A stretch of DNA of 11,917 nucleotides, taken from contig CADBNA010000042.1 in NCBI GenBank assembly GCA_902795835.1, positions 1 to 11,917 of the forward strand. Reading direction: 5' to 3'. Under the pieces are notes generated by a model, which ran no database searches, was not told the origin of the DNA, and saw only the letters and a list, made by a program, of their open reading frames with translations. The translations under genes and the position numbers were made by a program. Shown one piece after another: positions 5,927 to 11,917 of this stretch (position 1 is its first letter; each line of letters starts with the position of its first letter). Origin of the DNA: an uncultured Lachnospiraceae bacterium. GTDB lineage: Bacteria > Bacillota_A > Clostridia > Lachnospirales > Lachnospiraceae.

Positions 5927-6472
5927 ATGGCATTTGAAAAAGAAACGCTGCCGGAAGATGCTGTTGCGATGGGATTTTCCCATGCCGGTTTCGCGAGGAT
6001 TGAAACCCTGAAGACAATGGAAGAAGTGCGCAACATGTGTGCCGTGGACAAGTGCAATGCGTACGACAGGACCTGGACCTGTCCGCCCGGCTGCGGTACG
6101 GTTGAGGAGTGCCAGGAGAGGATGAGGCAGTACGACTGGGGGCTTCTGGTTCAGACAACGGCATCTCTGGAGGACAGCCTGGATTATGAGGGCATGATGG
6201 AGGGGGCCGAGAGACAGAGAGAAAACGCAGAGAAGCTGTACGGGATTCTGCGCGGCAAATACAGAGACGTACTGGCCCTTACCACAGCCAGCTGTGATAT
6301 CTGCGCGAAATGCACATGGCCTGATGCTCCCTGCCGATTTCCGGAAAAAGCGACCGCAGCCATGGAAGGCTACGGTCTGCTGGTCAGCCAGGTGTGCAGG
6401 GATAACGGCATAGAGTATTACTACGGAAAAAATACGGTAACTTATACCGGGCTGTTTTTGATCCGGGACTGA
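5927..6472 (+). CDS. DUF2284 putative metal-binding protein
   Basis: This 181-residue cytoplasmic protein has two cysteine clusters typical of DUF2284. The first is C38 and C43, then TCPPGCG (C52, C56). The second is SCDICAKCTWPDAPCRFP (C123, C126, C129, C136). The spacing of the second recalls iron-sulfur or zinc sites, but the bound metal is not established. The Cys between Asn-Met and Ala-Val and the one at C62 may add ligands. GGAAAGGA (5914-5921) supports the ATG at 5927. It is probably the second gene of a unit with the Cys-rich protein at 5591. Its last 31 bases overlap the end of the convergent DUF4317 gene, with no room for a separate terminator. Function unknown; a redox or metal-handling role is inference. 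Confidence 0.88.
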   Translation: MAFEKETLPEDAVAMGFSHAGFARIETLKTMEEVRNMCAVDKCNAYDRTWTCPPGCGTVEECQERMRQYDWGLLVQTTASLEDSLDYEGMMEGAERQRENAEKLYGILRGKYRDVLALTTASCDICAKCTWPDAPCRFPEKATAAMEGYGLLVSQVCRDNGIEYYYGKNTVTYTGLFLIRD

Positions 6473-7623
6473 CGGATGCGGATGCCGTTGACTTCGACCT
6501 CATCCGTGACGGGAATGACAATGTACTCCCGGCCGTCAATCATACGGGTTTCGATCAGGTCCGTACGCGAGGCGCTGACGGTGATCTTCACATCCGGTGA
6601 CTTTACTTCAAAATTTCTGGTGCTGGCCAGATTGCCGGCCATCAGCCGCGTATCGCAGATATGATCTTCATCCGGACCGGCATCGGAAGAGCCGGCCAGG
6701 GTCGTCCTGAAGGATTCTTCAAAATGATCCAGTGCCTCCTGTTCCGCGCCGCAGTCGGCAAGGAAGCGTTTCAGGTCAGCCTTGTCCAGGGGAGTCGGTT
6801 CCGGCTCCTCTTTTTTGCCTTCCAGCAGGGCATTCAGGTTTTCGTGAATTGTCTTGGCCTTTTCAAAATCACACGCTTCCCCGAAAGTTTCTTCCATGAC
6901 AGAATTGAAAGCAGCCTTCTGGCCGCCGGCCGGCAGGGGGAGGGAGCAGCCAAGAAGATCCCCGATGATCTCCGGATGAAGGAGTTCGGAATTTTTCGTG
7001 TAATAGAGCAGGCTGTGGATGTCAGAGCCGCGGTCATTGAAGGCGGGATACAGAAAGGCCGTTTCCGGCATCTGCACCATCCGCTCCAGCTCCCTGTCTA
7101 TGAATGAGTTGCTGGCCGGGTCATAGCACAGTCCCGGCTTGTCAAGGGACACCGGGCAGATGCAGCACAGCAGAAAGCTGTATACCTCTTCTGAGGCGTC
7201 TTCCATCTCTGTCAGGTCCGAGGCATGCCCCGGCACGTCATAGACGCCGTGTACGAGCAGGATCAGGTAGTTTTCTGCATAAAGGTATGTCCGGATGACA
7301 CTGTCGAAGAATGCATCTGCCGCCGCATCATCTTTCAGTTCACTTTTCAGAAGGGCCAGAAGACCGGCCTGCTTTCCGCCTTCTGCCTCCTCAGCCAGAG
7401 GAAATTCCATATTGATGAGGTTTTTTCCCAGAGATCCGGAAAGGGATTTGCGGAACAGATCCGAGTATTTGAACATCTCTTCCTCGGGAAGGGAGAGAAA
7501 AGCCTCCCTCATCACGGCAATTTTCTCTTTATTGCCGTCCACATAGCACCCGCAGATCCTGTCAATCCGGGTGTCGTCCTTTTTCAGCAGTTTTCTGATC
7601 TCCAGTATTTCTTTCTTGTTCAT
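6442..7623 (-). CDS. DUF4317 family protein
   Basis: This 393-residue protein is conserved in Firmicutes with unknown function. The start MNKKEILEIRKLLKKDDTRI and the segments CGCYVDGNKEKI, YSDLFRKSLSG and NYLILLVHGVYDVPG are, from memory, characteristic of DUF4317. There is no signal peptide or membrane helix, so it should be cytoplasmic. The C-terminal part, about residues 340-393, is beta-rich (VKITVSASRTDLIETRMIDG, then YIVIPVTDEVEVNGIRI). AAAGGAG (7634-7640, minus) supports the start. It runs convergently into the DUF2284 gene, with which it shares 31 bp of coding sequence in opposite sense. Upstream it shares a 113-bp divergent spacer with tRNA-Glu. Confidence 0.85.
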   Translation of the reverse strand: MNKKEILEIRKLLKKDDTRIDRICGCYVDGNKEKIAVMREAFLSLPEEEMFKYSDLFRKSLSGSLGKNLINMEFPLAEEAEGGKQAGLLALLKSELKDDAAADAFFDSVIRTYLYAENYLILLVHGVYDVPGHASDLTEMEDASEEVYSFLLCCICPVSLDKPGLCYDPASNSFIDRELERMVQMPETAFLYPAFNDRGSDIHSLLYYTKNSELLHPEIIGDLLGCSLPLPAGGQKAAFNSVMEETFGEACDFEKAKTIHENLNALLEGKKEEPEPTPLDKADLKRFLADCGAEQEALDHFEESFRTTLAGSSDAGPDEDHICDTRLMAGNLASTRNFEVKSPDVKITVSASRTDLIETRMIDGREYIVIPVTDEVEVNGIRIRQSRIKNSPV

Positions 7624-7650
7624 CCCTGCAAAACTCCTTTCCGTCGGAAG

Positions 7651-7674
7651 CCCTGTATTGTGCCCTGTATTGTA
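7651..7674 (-). promoter_or_regulatory. Extended -10 for DUF4317 within a 12-bp tandem repeat
   Basis: On the minus strand TGCTACAAT gives an extended -10 (TACAAT at 7669-7674). The -35 is only a T-run. On the plus strand CCCTGTATTGTG (7651-7662) is followed at once by CCCTGTATTGTA (7663-7674), so 11 of 12 bases are duplicated in tandem and the -10 lies within one copy. The repeat may be a regulator site or a recent slippage duplication. Confidence 0.5.
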
Positions 7675-7700
7675 GCAAAAAGAAAAGTATAAAAAAACAC

Positions 7701-7729
7701 TTGCATTTTTCTGAGACGTATGGTAAAGT
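7701..7729 (+). promoter_or_regulatory. Promoter for tRNA-Glu
   Basis: TTGCAT (7701-7706) and TAAAGT (7724-7729) have a 17-bp spacer and end 7 bases before the mature tRNA 5' end. This is tight but workable spacing. It lies divergent to the DUF4317 promoter. Confidence 0.5.
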
Positions 7730-7736
7730 TCCTCTT

Positions 7737-7808
7737 GGTAGATTGGTCAAGGGGTTAAGACGCCGCCCTCTCACGGCGGAAACATGGGTTCGATTCCCAT
7801 ATCTACTG
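7737..7808 (+). tRNA. tRNA-Glu (anticodon CTC)
   Basis: The 72-nt cloverleaf reads GAG codons. The acceptor stem pairs GGTAGAT (7737-7743) with ATCTACT (7801-7807); the first pair is G-T, and G7808 is the discriminator base. The D arm contains GGTCAAGGGGTTAAGAC. The anticodon stem CCGCC/GGCGG (7763-7767, 7775-7779) encloses CTCTCAC with anticodon CTC at 7770-7772. The T arm ATGGG-TTCGATT-CCCAT is perfect. CCA is not encoded (GCG follows), so it must be added after transcription. The body matches the tRNA-Glu pattern of Firmicutes. It is a single tRNA with its own terminator. A CTC isoacceptor usually supplements the main TTC one. Confidence 0.95.
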
Positions 7809-7812
7809 CGTT

Positions 7813-7845
7813 AAGCCTTGCAGCATATGCGAGGCTTTTTCTTTT
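7813..7845 (+). terminator. Intrinsic terminator after tRNA-Glu
   Basis: AAGCCTTGCA (7813-7822) pairs with TGCGAGGCTT (7828-7837), with one T-G pair, around a 5-nt loop. It is followed by TTTCTTTT, a T-rich tail. It lies 5 bases after the tRNA. Confidence 0.85.
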
Positions 7846-7868
7846 GCCGGCCGCGGTTAACATGCAGG

Positions 7869-7902
7869 AGCGAAGCGGATGACAGACAACCGCTTTGCCG
7901 CT
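7869..7902 (+). other. Hairpin in the leader of the topoisomerase gene
   Basis: AGCGAAGCGG (7869-7878) pairs with CCGCTT (7890-7895) and CGCT (7899-7902), leaving a 3-nt bulge. It lies 17 bases before the start codon and has no T-tail. TTAACA at 7857-7862 resembles a -35, but no -10 follows at the right distance. No clear promoter for the topoisomerase gene is visible in 7846-7919, so it may depend on readthrough past the tRNA terminator or on an atypical promoter. Confidence 0.35.
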
Positions 7903-7907
7903 GCTGA

Positions 7908-9845
<1,938 letters not shown>

Positions 9846-9855
9846 CAAAAACTTT

Positions 9856-9884
9856 CTGACAAATCCGGCTGTATATGCTATAAT
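9856..9884 (+). promoter_or_regulatory. Strong promoter of the SPFH-xpt-nrdR unit
   Basis: CTGACA (9856-9861; 5 of 6 to consensus) and TATAAT (9879-9884) are 17 bp apart, with an extended TGC before the -10. Transcription would start near 9891, giving a leader of about 30 bases with AAAGGAGG before the ATG. This is the best promoter in the window and leaves no room for a riboswitch. Confidence 0.85.
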
Positions 9885-9920
9885 AAAATCCACGTATATT
9901 TCGCAAAGGAGGACTGCACT

Positions 9921-10952
9921 ATGTCATTAGGAGGTTTTGTCGGCGGCCAGCTGGCAAATGTTGTCGAGTGGGAACAATTTGATGAGCGGCAGCTTTTCTG
10001 GAAATGGAATAATTCTGAGATAAAAAAAGGCAGCCGTCTGATTATAAGACCCGGCCAGGATGCCATTTTCATGAGCAATGGCGCTGTGGAAGGTGTATTT
10101 CGTGATGAAGGAAGCTATGACATTGAATCCCAGATCATTCCGTTCCTTTCTACACTGAAGGGATTCAAGTTCGGTTTCAACAGCGGCATGCGTGCCGAGG
10201 TTCTCTTTGTCAATACAAAAGAGATTACCGAAAAATGGGGCACAAAAAACGCGATCATGATTCCCGCACAGGGTCTTCCCGGAGGCATGCCGATCCGCGC
10301 GTTCGGCACATTTGGCTGCAAAATCTCTGACTATGAAGTGATGATTGATAAGATCGCCGGGGTCCGCAGCAGCTATTCCATCGATGACGTAAAAGAGCGT
10401 GTCATCTCAAAGCTGGATCAGCTGCTGATGAAGTGGATCGTCACCGAGGGAAAGGATATGTTTAACCTCCAGGCTTATGCCGGAGATATCGGTGCGGGAA
10501 TAGCCGGTGACCTGAACGAGGAGATGAACAAGATCGGCCTTTCGATCACAGATTTCTCCATTTCCAGCGTTTCCTATCCGGAAGAGATCCAGAAGATGGC
10601 CGAGAAGGTAGCCGCGCAGAGCATGATCGGCGGAAACATCAATCTGTACCAGCAGGTGGCCATGGCTGACGCACTCTCGCAGGGCGGAGACAGCGCGGTC
10701 GGTTCAACCGCTGCTTCGATGGCCGGCCTCGGTGTCGGAATGCAGATGGGTCAGCAGATGATGAATCAGATGGGCATGGGACAGCAGGCCCCGCAGGGCT
10801 ATCCGCAGGCGCCTCAGGGTTACCCCCAGATGCCGCAGGATGGCGCCGAACCGGCACGGGCTGCTGCCGGGACCGTCAATTTCTGCCCGAACTGCGGGAC
10901 AAAGACAGAAGGAGCGAAGTTCTGCCCGAACTGCGGGACAAAACTGGGGTAA
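9921..10952 (+). CDS. SPFH/band-7 protein with C-terminal zinc ribbon (YdjI-like)
   Basis: This 343-residue protein of the SPFH (stomatin/prohibitin/flotillin) superfamily is of the type related to Bacillus YdjI, sometimes called virion-core-protein-like. Residues about 1-240 form the SPFH core, beginning FVGGQLANVVEWEQFDERQL with GSRLIIRPGQDAIFMSNGAVEGVF and, later, ISSVSYPEEIQKMAEKVA. No transmembrane helix is obvious, so membrane contact would be peripheral. A Gly/Met/Gln-rich linker (about 264-310) contains APQGYPQ repeats. The end has two CPNCGTK knuckles (C322, C325, C335, C338) that together make one zinc ribbon. Family members have been linked to membrane microdomains and envelope stress, but a specific role is not established for this one. 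AAAGGAGG (9905-9912) lies well placed before the ATG. xpt begins 32 bases after the stop and nothing resembling a terminator separates them. Confidence 0.88.
   Translation: MSLGGFVGGQLANVVEWEQFDERQLFWKWNNSEIKKGSRLIIRPGQDAIFMSNGAVEGVFRDEGSYDIESQIIPFLSTLKGFKFGFNSGMRAEVLFVNTKEITEKWGTKNAIMIPAQGLPGGMPIRAFGTFGCKISDYEVMIDKIAGVRSSYSIDDVKERVISKLDQLLMKWIVTEGKDMFNLQAYAGDIGAGIAGDLNEEMNKIGLSITDFSISSVSYPEEIQKMAEKVAAQSMIGGNINLYQQVAMADALSQGGDSAVGSTAASMAGLGVGMQMGQQMMNQMGMGQQAPQGYPQAPQGYPQMPQDGAEPARAAAGTVNFCPNCGTKTEGAKFCPNCGTKLG
10881..10942 (+). repeat. 23-bp direct repeat encoding the zinc knuckles
   Basis: The 23 bases starting TTCTGCCCGAACTGCGGGAC at 10881-10903 recur without change at 10920-10942, a 39-bp (13-codon) period. 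Each copy encodes FCPNCGTK. Identity at DNA level, including silent positions, points to recent duplication or gene conversion rather than independent evolution. Confidence 0.9.
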
Positions 10953-10984
10953 TTCTCTGACAGAAAGCAATACAGGAGGACTCT

Positions 10985-11563
10985 ATGCAGCTTCTTGAAG
11001 AACGGATTCGAAGAGACGGTATTGTCAAACCAGGGGATGTACTGAAGGTTGACAATTTCCTGAATCACCAGATTGATGTTGAATTGCTGGGAGAGATGGG
11101 GAAGGAATTCCGCAGGCTGTTTGCAGACTGCAGGATCGACAAGATTCTGACAATCGAAGCGTCCGGAATTGCCATTGCCTGTATAGCCGCACAGTATTTC
11201 GGCGTGCCGGTGGTATTTGCCAAGAAAACCCGGAGCATCAATATCGACGGGGAAGTCTATGCCACACGGATCGAATCCTTTACGAAAAAGCGCGTATATG
11301 ATGTAATTGTTTCCAAGAAATATCTTCTTCCCGGAGAACACATGCTGATTATCGATGATTTTCTGGCCAACGGCTGTGCTGTCCGCGGCCTGATTGATCT
11401 GGCAGACAGCGCAGGCGCTGTGGTGGAGGGGGTCGGCATAGCCATAGAAAAAGGGCAGATGCCGGGCGGAAAGATGCTCAGGGAAAAAGGGGTCCGCGTC
11501 GAATCTCTGGCAATTATTGAGAGCATGGACGAGAAAACCGGTGAGATTGTTTTTCGTCACTGA
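10985..11563 (+). CDS. xpt: Xanthine phosphoribosyltransferase
   Basis: This 192-residue cytoplasmic type I phosphoribosyltransferase converts xanthine and PRPP to XMP in purine salvage. The PRPP-binding loop is [11 protein letters not shown] (120-130; D124-D125). [13 protein letters not shown] near residue 20-32, LTIEASGIA near 55-63 and VVFAKKTRS (about 75-83) match the Xpt pattern of Bacillus. Length equals the family norm. AGGAGGA (10974-10980) is 4 bases from the ATG. It lies only 32 bp after the SPFH gene and probably shares its promoter. The Bacillus xpt gene has a guanine riboswitch, but no space for an aptamer exists here, so purine control must differ or be absent. nrdR begins 25 bp downstream. 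Confidence 0.95.
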   Translation: MQLLEERIRRDGIVKPGDVLKVDNFLNHQIDVELLGEMGKEFRRLFADCRIDKILTIEASGIAIACIAAQYFGVPVVFAKKTRSINIDGEVYATRIESFTKKRVYDVIVSKKYLLPGEHMLIIDDFLANGCAVRGLIDLADSAGAVVEGVGIAIEKGQMPGGKMLREKGVRVESLAIIESMDEKTGEIVFRH

Positions 11564-11588
11564 CTGATAAAAGAAAGATGAAGCCTAT

Positions 11589-11917
11589 ATGAAATGTCCG
11601 TATTGCAATCAGGATAACACAAGGGTTGTGGATTCCCGTCCGGTCGAGGATGACAACTCTATCCGGCGCCGCCGGATCTGCGACGGCTGCGGAAAGCGGT
11701 TCACCACCTATGAAAAAATAGAGATGATTCCGCTTATAGTCATCAAAAAAGACCAGAGCAGGGAGGAATACGACCGCAACAAGGTATTCAGCGGCGTCAT
11801 GCGGGCCTGTCACAAGCGGGCGGTATCTGTTCAGGAAATGAATGATCTTGTCAATCAGGTGGAGATCGAGATCTTCAACCGGGAGGACAAGGAGATCCGG
11901 AGCAGTGAGATCGGTGA
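11589..11917 (+). CDS. nrdR: Transcriptional repressor NrdR, 3' part beyond window
   Basis: The frame is open from the ATG at 11589 to the window end, giving about 109 of the usual 150 or so residues. NrdR senses ATP/dATP and represses ribonucleotide reductase genes. The N-terminal zinc ribbon has C3 and C6 (MKCPYCNQD) and C31 and C34 (RRICDGCGKRFTTYE), with the conserved DSRPVEDDNSIRRRR between. The ATP-cone domain begins near residue 46 (PLIVIKKDQSREEYDRNKV). The site before the ATG is weak (only AAGAAAGATGAAG), so translation may be coupled to xpt, whose stop lies 25 bases upstream. An ATG at 11578 is out of frame. No terminator lies between the two genes. Confidence 0.95.
   Translation, partial: MKCPYCNQDNTRVVDSRPVEDDNSIRRRRICDGCGKRFTTYEKIEMIPLIVIKKDQSREEYDRNKVFSGVMRACHKRAVSVQEMNDLVNQVEIEIFNREDKEIRSSEIG

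Noticed and set aside
5357..5983. Minus-strand open frame of 208 codons
   Set aside because: It crosses the CarD terminator, a promoter and the whole Cys-rich protein gene on the opposite strand. The plus-strand cysteine pattern is clearly the coding one.
9885..10984. Possible guanine/xanthine riboswitch before xpt
   Set aside because: Neither the 32-bp gap before xpt nor the short leader of the SPFH gene can hold the three-way junction aptamer.
10820..11560. Minus-strand open frame of 246 codons
   Set aside because: It is antisense to xpt and to the end of the SPFH gene, with no family resemblance and no supporting ribosome binding site; xpt is unmistakable.

Overview
The window looks like an ordinary chromosomal segment from an anaerobic Firmicute, most likely a Lachnospiraceae-type Clostridia with moderate GC. 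The grounds are strong AGGAGG-type ribosome binding sites, TATAAT promoters (several with an extended TGn -10), U-tailed intrinsic terminators, a tRNA gene with no encoded CCA, and a gene set typical of that group: CarD-like protein, DUF4317, DUF2284, a ParE-like topoisomerase subunit, Xpt and NrdR. The taxonomic placement is inference. I see no insertion sequence, prophage, CRISPR array or rRNA.

Layout. 1-201 is the C-terminal end of an unknown protein. 332-922 encodes a small exported protein resembling DUF4367-type lipoproteins. A perfect 15-bp hairpin (961-997) then precedes an OmpR-type response regulator (1030-1707), which overlaps its sensor histidine kinase (1704-3158) by ATGA. The kinase gene meets tail-to-tail, sharing TTAA, a minus-strand membrane-anchored L,D-transpeptidase (3155-4678). 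This transpeptidase carries a coiled coil, a YkuD catalytic domain and a repetitive acidic C-terminal tail. A divergent promoter region (4679-4980) leads to a CarD-like transcription factor (4981-5496) with its own terminator.

Next comes a likely two-gene unit of small cysteine-rich, probably metal-binding proteins (5591-5890 and 5927-6472). The second overlaps by 31 bp the end of the convergent DUF4317 gene (6442-7623, minus). A tRNA-Glu(CTC) with its own promoter and terminator follows (7737-7808). Then come a type IIA topoisomerase B subunit (7920-9845, ParE-like, no partner A subunit in view) and a probable operon of an SPFH/zinc-ribbon protein (9921-10952), xanthine phosphoribosyltransferase xpt (10985-11563) and nrdR (11589 to beyond the window end).

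How they fit. The left third looks like an envelope cluster: exported protein, two-component system and wall cross-linking enzyme. The right end combines DNA topology, purine salvage and control of deoxyribonucleotide synthesis. The central Cys-rich pair and DUF4317 are conserved but uncharacterised. I found no clear novel defence or mobile system. The most interesting points are the repeat-built tail of the transpeptidase, the convergent gene overlaps, the palindrome ahead of the two-component system, the uncharacterised Cys-rich pair and the riboswitch-less xpt placed behind an SPFH gene.
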